Shown: positions 37,269-47,200, counted from the stretch's first letter. The stretch: 64,000 nt of DNA from Runella sp. MFBS21 (GCF_029433105.1 NZ_JARNTW010000001.1:1030339-1094338); one strand, 5' to 3'. Notes: generated from the letters alone by a model not told the origin. Program-made: numbers and translations.

Positions 37269-37457
37269 TAACGTGCTCCTTGGGTGAGTGCTTGGGGAGG
37301 TTTACACCGGAGTTCTTCCGCCCCCAGTGTCCACTGCTATTTTGGGTGGGGCGTGTGAGGCGAAAATAGGGGTTGACACCCAGGGCGGACTCCGGTAACT
37401 CCCCACCCTCGGCGCTGACCCAAGTCACGGTCAGATCCACGGCCTTTCGCTCCCCGC

Positions 37458-38327
37458 TCAACGGCATTCGAAAGTCTGCAAGTAACTCACCGATTCAACG
37501 GCGGCCCCGGCCAGCGATTCCAGGGGCGTTTCTGAGGCAGCTAACCAATGTCGCAGGTAACTCAGTTGGCGAGCCGAAGGAGCCAGACCCACCGTCGCCA
37601 ACAAAAAACAGGCTCCCAGCTCCGCAATGACCTCTTCCTCGGCATCGCCTACCCTTTGATTCAAACGACGAGGGTGACGACTCCAGTGGATTAATTCGTG
37701 TGCCGCCGTGGCATAATACGCCGCCGCACTCTCAAACCACTCGAAAGCGGGCAACACCACTTGGTCGGACTCGGCCAAGTACATCGCTTCATTTCCCCGC
37801 ACGATTTCCACTTTCGTGGCCACAAAAAAAGCCTCCAAAGTATCGTGGCGAGCATCGGGATTGCTTCCCCCTACTTTCTTTGGAAGCTCGTAGTAGCGAG
37901 CAGGTAAACCTGCCAGATCAGCCACGTTGTACACCGTGTAACTGCGGTAAAAGGCCAAGCCCTCCGCATAGTCACCGCCCATGGTAGCAGAACGCGTCTG
38001 GACGTAGCTAATCCGAACCCCTTGGGCTTGGTCTTTCAGCTCTCCTCCTAAACAAACCGCCCGTTGGTGAGTCATCCAATGTGGATAGGGATATTGCTCT
38101 TGGGTGGCCGCTGCCCACAATCTCAGCATATTGATACCTTGGTAAGGCTGGTCATTCCACCGCAAAGGACTCAGGATGTCATCCTCGGGATGCGGCTCAT
38201 GCCAAGCCGGTTCCCATGCGAGCGCCGCCGTGGGCAAAGCCAAACTGATTTGCTGCGTCAATGCGGAGTAATCAAGTTGCGTGAGCTCGATTGTGGACAC
38301 GATTTCACTGGCTCCTACCTCTTTCAC
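37458..38327 (-). CDS. Second ArdC-like protein, divergent paralogue
   Basis: A 289-residue protein that starts with GTG at 38327, overlapping the radC stop in a GTGA junction; the open frame extends further back only inside radC. It keeps YQGINMLRLWAAATQEQYP, YRSYTVYNVADLAGLPARYY, HELIHWSRHP and EEEVIAELGACFL. The N-terminal ssDNA-binding part is shorter and less basic than in the first ArdC. The two share architecture but are clearly diverged, so the duplication is old. Antirestriction or DNA protection during transfer is the likely role. Confidence 0.8.
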   Translation of the reverse strand: MKEVGASEIVSTIELTQLDYSALTQQISLALPTAALAWEPAWHEPHPEDDILSPLRWNDQPYQGINMLRLWAAATQEQYPYPHWMTHQRAVCLGGELKDQAQGVRISYVQTRSATMGGDYAEGLAFYRSYTVYNVADLAGLPARYYELPKKVGGSNPDARHDTLEAFFVATKVEIVRGNEAMYLAESDQVVLPAFEWFESAAAYYATAAHELIHWSRHPRRLNQRVGDAEEEVIAELGACFLLATVGLAPSARQLSYLRHWLAASETPLESLAGAAVESVSYLQTFECR

Positions 38328-38794
38328 GGCATCAACCCTTGGTCGGCCAGCGAGAGGTAATTGGCCGGGGTGACAATCAAATGATCCAACACCGGTAAAT
38401 CCAGCAGTTTGCCGCCTTGACACAGTTTTCGGGTCAGTTCCAAATCCGCTTGACTGGCTTTCAAATGACCCGAGGGGTGATTGTGGGCCAAAATCAGCGA
38501 AGAGGCGTTGGCCTTCAAGGCCGTGGCAAACACTATTTTGGCATCTACCACGCAAGCCGCACTACCTCCCGTCGCAATTTGTGAAATCCCCAAGCAGTGA
38601 TTTTGACGGTCCAGCAACAAAATCTTGAATTCTTCCACCAACTCCCAACGGTTTTCGTCCCAACACTGCCGCAGGATTTCGTAGGCCACCCCCGCCCGGT
38701 TGACCTGAATCCGGTCTTGGTAAGGGATTTTGTTGCGGTACACGATTTCCACTTCACTCACTTGATAGTACTGGGAAAGCCAATTTTGTTGCAT
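38324..38794 (-). CDS. radC: RadC-like JAB/MPN domain protein
   Basis: 156 residues from ATG 38794 (MQQNWLSQYYQ). The JAMM zinc motif is HNHPSGHLKASQADLELT, and FKILLLDRQNHCLG precedes it. It lacks the N-terminal helix-hairpin-helix part of chromosomal RadC, as is usual for the copies on mobile elements. Biochemical role unknown despite the historic DNA-repair name. The stop overlaps the start of the second ardC and the gene follows the primase-like gene by 16 bp, so the three form one transcript. Confidence 0.88.
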   Translation of the reverse strand: MQQNWLSQYYQVSEVEIVYRNKIPYQDRIQVNRAGVAYEILRQCWDENRWELVEEFKILLLDRQNHCLGISQIATGGSAACVVDAKIVFATALKANASSLILAHNHPSGHLKASQADLELTRKLCQGGKLLDLPVLDHLIVTPANYLSLADQGLMP

Positions 38795-38810
38795 GCCAAC
38801 AATCCTCGTG

Positions 38811-39710
38811 CTAAAGCCGCAGGCCACGTTGGTGCATGTGCCACGCATTCACGTCGGGGTGGGGTGAGTACAAACGGTTGAGGGGCTGGTGTAACAAGCC
38901 TTGCTGGGTCTTACAAAAATCAGCTAAGCGTGCGGTGGCTTTCTCGCCCGCCGGGTCGTTGTCCAGCCACGTGTAGACCCGGCGATAACCATAGTTTTGT
39001 ACATACGCCAACGCCTGCCCCAAACAGGAAACGGAGTTGAGCACAATCACATCTTGCCCAAAGCTGCTTTGGCCTGCTTGGCTGAGGGCCGAAAGGTAAT
39101 CCATAAAGCCTTCGAAGAAGTGAATACTTTTCGCGGCTTTTCCCCGCACAAAACTCAGGGATTTGGGACGCAAACACCCCTTGAAGAAGGGGTTGCGGAG
39201 TTCGTAGCCCCCTTCTTCGTTGGCAAACCCCAGGCTGAAAAAATACTTGCCCGTGGCTTGGTTGCGTACCCGTAATTCTCGCAGGTGTTTGGCCGCTAAC
39301 AGTGGCGCAATCCCGCGTTTTTCTACGTAATTCATCAATCCTCGGTGTTGCAGGGACCGATTGGAAATAAGCACCAATTCACTTTCAGGAAGGGCTTTTT
39401 CGGGGGGTGACCACAAGGGTACAGCAGCCCCACCCGTCATGTTACCTAGCCACCGCAGGGCATCGGGTAAAGTATGGGCTTCGTGGGTGGATTGCAGGTA
39501 ACATTGCACCAAATCAATGCTGTCTCCTCCCTTGGCTTCCCCGAAGTCATACCAGCGGTTGGTGTGCAAATCGACCATAAAACTCGGGGTCTTTTCTTGC
39601 CTGAGGGGGGAGGAATACCAGGCTTTGCCGTTACGGATGCGAGCCGGTTCGGCCCCCAACAACCGCAGAATCTCGGGCAGCCCGATGGCTTTGGCTTGTG
39701 TTTTGTCCAT
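38811..39710 (-). CDS. Toprim-domain primase-like protein
   Basis: 299 residues from ATG 39710 (MDKTQAKAIGLPEILRLLG). The N-terminal part resembles the DnaG zinc-binding region in shape (YSSPLRQEKTPSFMVDLHTN, WYDFGEAKGGDSIDLVQCYL) but without its cysteines. The C-terminal part has a Toprim fold, with VIVLNSVSCLGQAL and YTWLDNDPAGEKAT supplying the DxD. Such proteins on Bacteroidota elements are thought to prime replication of the transferred strand. First of a tightly packed run with radC and ardC-2. Confidence 0.82.
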   Translation of the reverse strand: MDKTQAKAIGLPEILRLLGAEPARIRNGKAWYSSPLRQEKTPSFMVDLHTNRWYDFGEAKGGDSIDLVQCYLQSTHEAHTLPDALRWLGNMTGGAAVPLWSPPEKALPESELVLISNRSLQHRGLMNYVEKRGIAPLLAAKHLRELRVRNQATGKYFFSLGFANEEGGYELRNPFFKGCLRPKSLSFVRGKAAKSIHFFEGFMDYLSALSQAGQSSFGQDVIVLNSVSCLGQALAYVQNYGYRRVYTWLDNDPAGEKATARLADFCKTQQGLLHQPLNRLYSPHPDVNAWHMHQRGLRL

Positions 39711-39771
39711 GCCAATCCTTGTCCATAAATGAGAAGAAAATAAGGAAGAGAAGTCTAGGAGGGAAAAGACC

Positions 39772-39969
39772 TCAGGCCAAAAGGCGTTCTTCCAAAAACT
39801 TGTCGAGGTCACTGCGGCGGTAGCGAACCGAGCGGCCTACTTTGATGCATTTGAGGTTGTAGCGTTTTTTGCATTGCCATACCGCCAAGGTACCGGGGGA
39901 GAAACCCAAGTAGCGGGCGGCACTTTTGCGGTCCAAGAGCGGATCGGGGGGAAGGTGTTTCGGCGACAT
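39772..39969 (-). CDS. Excisionase/AlpA-like helix-turn-helix protein
   Basis: 65 residues with the MerR-type HTH_17 pattern: LLDRKSAARYLGFSPGTLAV, then IKVGRSVRYRRSDLDKFLEE. This is the usual small regulator next to P4-type integrases, controlling excision. ATG 39969. It is about 60 bp upstream of the primase-like gene and 220 bp downstream of the integrase. Confidence 0.85.
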   Translation of the reverse strand: MSPKHLPPDPLLDRKSAARYLGFSPGTLAVWQCKKRYNLKCIKVGRSVRYRRSDLDKFLEERLLA

Positions 39970-40188
39970 TGAGCTTTTTCCTTTGGTCGAAAAACAGTTC
40001 CAAACAACAACCTCCTACAAGGCTGTCTGGCATACCTAAGGGTTTTCAAACAGCAGTGTCAACTCAATCTGGAGTTGATTAATCACAATTAAACGCCATT
40101 TATGATTTACCAATTCTTCTGTCAATGAGGTATGTCACCTGATCTATTGCTGATTTGAAAATCTAAAGAATCATCGCATTTTCCAAGC

Positions 40189-41388
40189 TTAATCCTCATT
40201 CCCTCTTTTTGATTCGACTTGGTCAATGTAATCCGCGTATTCCTGCATCATTTTGATGCGTTGGGGTAAAAACAAGGCTCGATCATAAGCCCGGTCGACG
40301 CTGCTTTTGGGAACGTGGGCCAGTTGCCTGTCCGCAATCTCGTGTGCGTAACCCAATTTTTCTTTTAATATCCCTAAGGCCAAAGAGCGAAATCCGTGTC
40401 CGGTCATTTTGCCGCTGTAGCCCATACGTTTGATGGCCACTAGCATCGTGTTTTTGCTCATTGGCTTTCTGGGGTGATAATAACCCGGAAAGATAAATTC
40501 CCGCTCCCCATTCATTTCTTTCAGCTCCCTAAAAATCGCCAGCGCCTGCCGCGACAACGGAATCATATGAGGTAAATTCATCTTCATGCGCTCGGCGGGA
40601 ATCACCCACATCGCTTTCTCAAAATGGATTTCTTCCCACTGGGCTTCCACCAATTCGCAGGTGCGAACAAACGTTAAAAGCAACAGCCTCAGGGCCAGAA
40701 AAGTTTGACGATGCACATGAGGTTGGTAATGAGTGAGACAGCTCAGAAATTCAGGAAATTCATCCACCGAAATGGCGGCATAATGTCCACTTTTGAATTT
40801 CTTCAAAGCCGCTTCTAAACCATAAGTAGGGTCATTCTCGGCCCGACCCGTAGCAATGGCGTATTTGAATACATGACTACACATGGCCTTCATCCTACGG
40901 GTAAGATCAGGGGCGGTCTTTTCCATTTTTTGAAGGCAGCTCAGCATCAGCAAAGGTTTGATTTCCGCCAGCGGAAACTCACCTAAAGAAGGGAATATAT
41001 ATTTCTCAAAACGGTGTTTGATGATTGCGGCGTGCTTGGGTTTCCACAAAGGAACTTGCTTATCGTACCATTCCATGGACATGGATTTAAAATCCAGTTG
41101 TTGCCGCAAAGCATTCGTTTGAGCGGTCTGCCAACGTTTTAAGACGGGATCCACCCCAAAACTTATTTCCTTTTTTATCTCTTCTTTGGCCTTGCGGGCA
41201 TCCACAATGGAGACCGTCGGGTAGGCTCCCATGGAAATCCGTTTTTCTTTGCCATGAAGCCGGTACTTGAGCCGCCAGAGTTTGGTGCCCGCTGGGGTGA
41301 CTTCCAAATACAGTCCTTCCCCGTCGGCCATTTTATAGGATTTGATTTTGGGTTTGGCGGCCTGACAGGCCCTATTTGTTAAAGGCAT
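40189..41388 (-). CDS. P4-type tyrosine integrase
   Basis: 399 residues from ATG 41388 (MPLTNRACQAAKPK). The N-terminal DUF4102-like arm domain (DGEGLYLEVTPAGTKLWRLK, ISMGAYPTVSIVDARKAKEE) is diagnostic of P4 integrases. Catalytic residues are Arg in FVRTCELVEAQW, the GHGFRSLALG block (where HxxR is G-H-G-F-R), and the terminal His/Tyr in LAHVPKSSVDRAYDR. It should integrate the island at a specific site, usually a tRNA gene; no tRNA gene is visible here. The upstream 21-bp direct repeats at 41443 and 41662 may belong to its site. Confidence 0.92.
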   Translation of the reverse strand: MPLTNRACQAAKPKIKSYKMADGEGLYLEVTPAGTKLWRLKYRLHGKEKRISMGAYPTVSIVDARKAKEEIKKEISFGVDPVLKRWQTAQTNALRQQLDFKSMSMEWYDKQVPLWKPKHAAIIKHRFEKYIFPSLGEFPLAEIKPLLMLSCLQKMEKTAPDLTRRMKAMCSHVFKYAIATGRAENDPTYGLEAALKKFKSGHYAAISVDEFPEFLSCLTHYQPHVHRQTFLALRLLLLTFVRTCELVEAQWEEIHFEKAMWVIPAERMKMNLPHMIPLSRQALAIFRELKEMNGEREFIFPGYYHPRKPMSKNTMLVAIKRMGYSGKMTGHGFRSLALGILKEKLGYAHEIADRQLAHVPKSSVDRAYDRALFLPQRIKMMQEYADYIDQVESKRGNED

Positions 41389-41442
41389 TACGATACCTCT
41401 TGATTTCTGTTGCTGAAAATTGCGGTAACTACCAGCCATTTC

Positions 41443-41463
41443 ATGCCCCCAATCATGCCCCCA
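41443..41463. repeat. 21-bp direct repeat, copy 1 (second copy 41662-41682)
   Basis: The sequence starting ATGCCCCCAATC and ending ATGCCCCCA occurs identically at 41443-41463 and 41662-41682, and itself contains ATGCCCCCA twice. It flanks about 200 bp in front of the P4 integrase gene. Possible integrase or excisionase arm sites, or an attachment duplication. Confidence 0.8.
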
Positions 41464-41661
41464 CTTTTGGTTACTGTGGGTCTATGACAGGCATAAAGGG
41501 ATAAACCAAGGATAGCTTTAACGTACTGCGAAAATTGAATAATTTTCGCGGTGGTAATGAGAAATAATGTCAGTAAAAAAAAGAATGGTGCCGGATGTCG
41601 CATCGCTATTTCCCCCTGAAGTACTTGAATTGATTAGGATTGTAACGGATATTGCGGTGGG

Positions 41662-41682
41662 ATGCCCCCAATCATGCCCCCA
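41662..41682. repeat. 21-bp direct repeat, copy 2
   Basis: Identical to 41443-41463; see that entry. The interval between copies also holds a hairpin, GCGAAAATT...AATTTTCGC (41527-41549 approximately). Confidence 0.8.
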
Positions 41683-41780
41683 AAGACGGTTAATGCCCGT
41701 TTAATATAGTTTATCATCTGCCTATTTTGTATGCAACTAAAGCTGGCAGGAAACGACTCTAAAGTACCCCAAAGTTGTTA

Positions 41781-42677
41781 TCAACCCAGTTTTTCCTTCA
41801 ACAACTCGTACTGCTGCCGATGTTTTTGCGGGTTGGTCTTTTTAAGTGTGGTCAGATTACGGAGTTTCCACTGAATAGAAGGAAATCGTTCAAAATCATA
41901 GATCGACCAGTCGGGATCGGCTTGTTTAAAACGCAACAGAAATGCTTTGTCTTGGTCGGTCAGCCGTTGATTGACCACTTCAACCAGGCGTTCTCTTACT
42001 GCCTCGTAGTCTTCGTAGGTAAATTCTTCATCACTCATGCCCGAAAATTGAGTGGCCAACGCGGAACGTTGGTCTTGGAAATTGGGCTTAATTACTTCGT
42101 GAATGGGTCGGTCGCTCCCCAACAAACAATACAGAAAGCCCGTGCGTATCTCATCGGAAAAACCTTCATTATCCAACAGGTATTTTACATCAAAGAGGTC
42201 ACGCGGATGTTGTCGGTCCAGGGCTGCACAAATCTTCCCGCCGTAAAGTTGGCTCATCGGAACCACGGGAATCGACACAAAAGCTTCAAAATCGGTCTGG
42301 GCTTTGGCACATAAAGGCAGCTCTTTTGGAGCCTCAATAGTGCCTCTACCTACTAAATTGACCTCAAGCTTTACGTCCAACCCCTGAAACATAATTAAAA
42401 GCTTGCCAATATCCTGTTTATGTTGAACACGTACCCCTGAGATAAGCTTTTCCAGTCGGTGTTTGATTGAGGCAAGTGCTACGTTGATGTTGTGCAAAGA
42501 CGTCTCTCGGTCTTCGACAGGAACGTAAGTAAGGTCGATGTCGATGGAGAGTCGTGGCATGTCTCGAACAAAGAGATTAATTGCCGTTCCTCCGTGTAAA
42601 GCAAAACAACCCACTTCTTTGATGAAGGGAATTACTTGGATAAGGAGTTGGACTTTCTTTCGGTAGGTTTCAAACAT
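41781..42677 (-). CDS. abiEii: AbiEii/AbiGii-family nucleotidyltransferase toxin
   Basis: 298 residues. The nucleotidyltransferase core is FALHGGTAINLFVRDMPRLS followed by DIDLTYV, giving the G-G/S and D-x-D motifs, with a LYGGKICAALDRQHPRDLFD block after it, typical of AbiEii toxins. Known role: transfers nucleotides to tRNA and causes growth arrest in a type IV toxin-antitoxin that aborts phage infection. ATG at 42677; overlaps the antitoxin gene by 8 bp, which fits translational coupling. Confidence 0.92.
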   Translation of the reverse strand: MFETYRKKVQLLIQVIPFIKEVGCFALHGGTAINLFVRDMPRLSIDIDLTYVPVEDRETSLHNINVALASIKHRLEKLISGVRVQHKQDIGKLLIMFQGLDVKLEVNLVGRGTIEAPKELPLCAKAQTDFEAFVSIPVVPMSQLYGGKICAALDRQHPRDLFDVKYLLDNEGFSDEIRTGFLYCLLGSDRPIHEVIKPNFQDQRSALATQFSGMSDEEFTYEDYEAVRERLVEVVNQRLTDQDKAFLLRFKQADPDWSIYDFERFPSIQWKLRNLTTLKKTNPQKHRQQYELLKEKLG

Positions 42678-43440
42678 AATCGGCTAACTCTTTGGGAATG
42701 CTAATTTGGTATTGAGCGTTATAAACCCCTTTGGGTACAATAGTACGGTCGCCCGTTCCAAGCTGGATTTTTTCTTTATCTAAATAGGAAAGCACGGACA
42801 ATTTGGCTTTGTCAGCCATGTACAAAAACAATCTTTTTACGCGCACGGAGTGGCAGGCTTCCAAAAGTTGTTGCATGAGCTGGGGTCGCAATGTGAGTAG
42901 CCCCTCCACGAGTTGATAACATTCCAGTAGGTCAAATGCTTTTGGACTGAGGTATAAGCATTCCAAGATGGCTCTTTCGGGAGCAGAGATTTTTAGTTGT
43001 ACACCCTCATGTGGGTACATTGTAATACCTAACTCCGTGGGAAGCATAGAGGTTCTAACATGGTGTATCGGATGACCCCAATCAAAATCAGTAAACCATT
43101 TGGGGAGTTTCTCATTGAGGGTAGTAAACAAAAAAATGGTTTCTTGACCCAAACGAACATAATGAGAGCTTCCCCGTACCGAAAAGGCCGTTGGACCACC
43201 CACGTGTACTTCCAAGGCAAGCTGCTGTTGCAAACTGGCTACCCCGCCTTGCCATTCTACGGGTTCTTTGGGGCGTTTGTAGGCTCCTACGCCCAGCGCT
43301 TCCACCCAGCCGCTTTGTTGGTAACGTTGGGTCAACTGTCGTGATATGCCCATTCTATTAAGCCAAGCCGAGGTGACCACCTGACCTTTCGGCCAGTTGT
43401 TCAGTAAGTACTGTATTTTTATGTTATTTTGTAAACTCAT
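42670..43440 (-). CDS. abiEi: AbiEi-family antitoxin/transcription regulator
   Basis: 256 residues. The N-terminal winged helix (VVTSAWLNRMGISRQLTQRY) binds DNA, and the C-terminal domain (ISAPERAILECLYLSPKAFD) is the AbiEi antitoxin region. Known role: represses the operon and neutralises AbiEii without direct complex (type IV). ATG at 43440. The upstream repeats at 43441-43551 are natural operator candidates. Confidence 0.9.
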   Translation of the reverse strand: MSLQNNIKIQYLLNNWPKGQVVTSAWLNRMGISRQLTQRYQQSGWVEALGVGAYKRPKEPVEWQGGVASLQQQLALEVHVGGPTAFSVRGSSHYVRLGQETIFLFTTLNEKLPKWFTDFDWGHPIHHVRTSMLPTELGITMYPHEGVQLKISAPERAILECLYLSPKAFDLLECYQLVEGLLTLRPQLMQQLLEACHSVRVKRLFLYMADKAKLSVLSYLDKEKIQLGTGDRTIVPKGVYNAQYQISIPKELADYV

Positions 43441-43551
43441 AGTTTACTTATAATATCATTTTTAATAAAAGTCAACAGTTACAAACACAAACTTATTAAA
43501 AATAAGTTCTTTTGTCTACTTAAAGTTTACTTATATGATTATTTTTAATGA
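43441..43551 (-). promoter_or_regulatory. Repeats upstream of abiEi: candidate operator
   Basis: Two direct repeats beginning AGTTTACTTATA (43441-43468 and 43524-43551; both continue to ATTTTTAAT) flank a perfect palindrome ACTTATTAAAAATAAGT (43491-43507). Such paired sites next to the antitoxin start suit the autorepression known for AbiEi. Confidence 0.55.
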
Positions 43552-43555
43552 TAAC

Positions 43556-43726
43556 TCATTCTTGTGGCAAAGCGACAGCATGAGCATGTCTCACAAACCA
43601 CCGAAAGTTCCTGACGACAGCGATGTGATTCTGATAGATATCCTTGGCTTTTACTTGTAATCGCAACGTAGTTAGTTCTGCTCTCACTTGGGTCTGAGCG
43701 GTTTCCTCGTGTGGCTCAAACATCAT
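43556..43726 (-). CDS. Small hypothetical ORF, probably a remnant
   Basis: 56 codons from ATG 43726 (MMFEPHEETAQTQVRAEL), with a plausible amphipathic end FRWFVRHAHAVALPQE. The frame continues a few codons upstream before a stop. No RBS or family. It lies between the abiE operon promoter and an integrase tail, so it may be the end of a broken gene. Confidence 0.3.
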   Translation of the reverse strand: MMFEPHEETAQTQVRAELTTLRLQVKAKDIYQNHIAVVRNFRWFVRHAHAVALPQE

Positions 43727-43915
43727 TCCCTGATTTTTTAGCCATTATATCTGGTCCTAACGGATTATATAGTTTGCCGAAATCATCATCTATTCTCTGT
43801 ATCGGATATACACCTTTATTAATTCTTCAGGGAGTTTTGACAAAGAAGGGTAAAATGGAAGTTCCAAAAATATATTTCATAAAACATCTTTTTGTAAGCC
43901 TTCAGCTATAGGACC

Positions 43916-44062
43916 ATCAGGGGTGCCAGCCTGCCCCTGATTGGCAAAGCATTAAACCATAAAAGTCAGGTATCTACTGCGATCTATGCTAGGCTATCCA
44001 ATGACCCAGTAGCTAGTGGCGGCAATATTGCGTCAAAACTGATGATGCAAGGTAAAAAATAA
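43916..44062 (+). pseudogene. 3' tail of a lost tyrosine integrase
   Basis: The frame ending at 44062 reads SLPLIGKALNHKSQVSTAIY and then ARLSNDPV. This is the last catalytic block of phage-type tyrosine recombinases, including the active-site Tyr in AIYARL. Upstream the reading frame is lost within 20 codons. It marks the former end of another integrated element next to the STAND gene. Confidence 0.75.
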
Positions 44063-44216
44063 AGCTGATAATTTATGATCACTTGCGCTTAATTAGTAAT
44101 TTCAGCCACATACCGTTTCATTAACTAATAATGATTTTAGCTCTATACTATTTTAAAATAGGCATTTAGTATGTGATTATAATAGTTAATTCCAAGCCAA
44201 CATTAATCTACTCACT

Positions 44217-47200
44217 GTGCTTTCCTCTGCCCATCAAGGTTATATTTATCAGGACATTCTGGGAGCCTATTTTGTTGCTCAGGAAATAGCTTTGGGAAGA
44301 GGATCAACGACTTTTGTCTTTGATCAAAAAAAAACGCCCTTGGGTGTACCTGACAAATTTGATGACCTTACCATATACCGGGAAGAAACGACAATTTATC
44401 TTCAGGTTAAGTACAGCAATGAGGAGAATCGGCACGCCTTAACCAAGCAGGATTTTTCTGCCGGCAGCTCCTATGATTTGGCTCTTTTTGACCTTTTCAA
44501 GACCTGGAATGCGCTTCATAAACCCGGTACTGTTTGGAAAGTCGGTTTGGCGTGGGACGAGCCTATTCCTGATGACCCGATATACAAGGTGCTTATTCAT
44601 TTATCTAATTATGAAAGCCTTTTACCGGGTACAACGTGTTATCAATTTGACTGTGAAGTGCTTTGGCCTGAAGAAGGTGAGGTTCTATCTTCATGGAGTG
44701 CTCTGAAAAAAGAGTCAAAATCTATAGACAGAAAATTATTCAAATCATTTTTAGATTGCCTGATTATAGAAGTAGGCCTTCCGAAATCATCGCTTCTCCA
44801 AGACTATACTTATGGATTGGAAAATCTTTTAGCTCGTACTATTGAGATGATCGGTATCGGTATTTATCCGAACGATCACCTTTCAGTTCGTGATACAGCC
44901 GAAAGAATCTGCAGTATTGTGAGAACCAAAAGATCAACCGAAAACAGTGGTCGAATCTCTTGTGATGAAATTGCCAAAAAGGTGGATATTATCCAGTCTT
45001 ATGGTGGATTTGAACAGAAATTCCCAATTGACGAAACGCTTCTGGTTACAACTCCTGAACGAGTAAATCAAGTTATTAAAGCTTTAGAAGATCATCGTTC
45101 AGTTGTGCTTACTGCCGAGCCGGGTGCAGGAAAATCATGGTTTATTGAGAATCTTGAGAAACATTTGACTGATACCACTCAGATCATCAAGCATTATTGT
45201 TATACTGCTCTTGAGGACCCGCTTTCACTCAAAAGAATCACTGTCAATGTCTTATACGGAAATCTTATCACTCAACTAATAAAAAGTGATGAAGGCTTAA
45301 TAGGCGTAAAGGCAAAGAGGTATGCTTCTAATTTGGAAGAGTTGAACTTGCTTTTAAAAAACATTGAGAAAAAAACGCTCCTGATTATTGATGGAATTGA
45401 TCACATATGGAGGGTTTATCAAAAAAACAGAGGGGGGATTACTGAGGACGAAACGACAATTCTGAAAGCGCTCTCACAACTCGATTGTTCTAACCCAAAT
45501 ATTTCGATCCTAGTCGTCTCACAGCCCATTGAACAATTAAGTACGCTTACCCCGTTTTATCCCTGTACATTAGCCCCTCTTCCGGAATCATTTGTAATAA
45601 CATTGTTAGAGAAATATGCTATTCCAAACAGCGTAATTAATAAGGTATCACTTTCAACTATAATTTATCAGAAAAGTAACGGGAATGCCCTGTATTGTAA
45701 GTATCTGATTGAACATGCTTTATCGAACAAGGCAAATTATTCATTTGAGTGGATTCATTCTCTTCCACCCTATCAATATAATCTGACCGGGTATTATCAA
45801 TATCTCTACGAACAAATTCATGGAGATTCAGGTGTTCCTTATGCACTGTGCGGAGCGGATTTTTCATTGACTGAAGATGAGCTTAAACAAATTACTTACC
45901 TTGGAAACAGTGTTACCGGGCAGCTCAATACGTTGAGGCCGGTTCTCAAGTTTAAAACCGCCTATGGATATTCTATCTATCACGAAAGTTTTAAGCGTTT
46001 TGTCATTGACAGGATAAAATCAAGTGGTGCTTCCATTGAACATTTAATCTATCAACCCCTCATAAAATGGCTTGAAACACATTCTTTTTTTGAGTCGACA
46101 AAAGCGTATGGGCATCTTTTAAAACTCTACTACGAAGTTGATTTTTACGATAAAATTGCCAAAACAATTGCCATAGATTTTGTTGATAACAGTTTATACT
46201 ACGCTCAGCCCTTCCATACAATATTTCAAAATCAACGTCTTCAGAAGGCCGCTCTTGCCTATGTTGATGGATTTGCTCCCCTAATCATCATCGCAGAACA
46301 ATCCAAAATTATCTATGAACTTGAGCATATCTCCGGAAATACCCTCATCAATTATCTAAAAGCCACTCAGAGAATCCACGGAGATGAATTCATGGAGCGG
46401 GTTCTTTGGGACGGGGAGCGTTTATTAATCGCGCAGAAAGAAGCTTTGCATTTTCTTACTGAACGAGCATATGCCGGAGAGCCTGTTATCCACTGGTCAA
46501 TAATTACCTTTCCTTTGGGTATCTCCTATGATCTGCTTGGCTTAGTCGCAATCAAACATCTTCATACAAGGCAGTATGACAAGTTTGATGAAATGATCAA
46601 AAAAGTGTACGAAAACCCGAACTATCGAACCGCCTTCAACAATATACTAAATGAAACAGAGTGGTGGACCATACACTTTGGTGATGGCTGGATTGCAAAT
46701 ACGACCTATTTCCAAAGCATACTTGCTGCCTACAAACCTTCTGTTTCAACGATTGGTCAAGCCGTTGAACGTATCATTTCAAATGAAAGGTTTGCATTTG
46801 ATGACAACTGGCAGGGAATGGTTCGTGATCTTGTAGCCGTAACAAAAACAGCAACGCAAGAAGAGTTGGAAGGTGCGATAAGATCTCTTTCCCATTATAA
46901 TTGGTTTCGGAATTGGCTGATTTATCTTATAAAGGTCACTGAACTATCGCAAAGAAATCATCGAAGCGAAGAACTTATTGAGGCATTTACCTATCTTGTT
47001 CGTGACCTTGACCCTTTTAAGGGCGAACCACGCGTCTGTGATCTCTACAGCCAACTTTCTTTTATCAAAAAGTCGTTTCACCAAGGCTTATTGCTTTGCA
47101 AAGCAGATGAGCAGCGTCTACTCTCGTGTTGTCAGCTTCTGGAGAAAGTAACTGAAGTTACAACGAGCCTTCAAGGTTCTTACAGCGGCCCGCTAACTGA

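Noticed and set aside
41388..41603. ORF upstream of the P4 integrase with a hydrophobic start
   Set aside because: It overlaps the integrase start and the 21-bp repeat; no family, and the integrase start at 41388 is sound.
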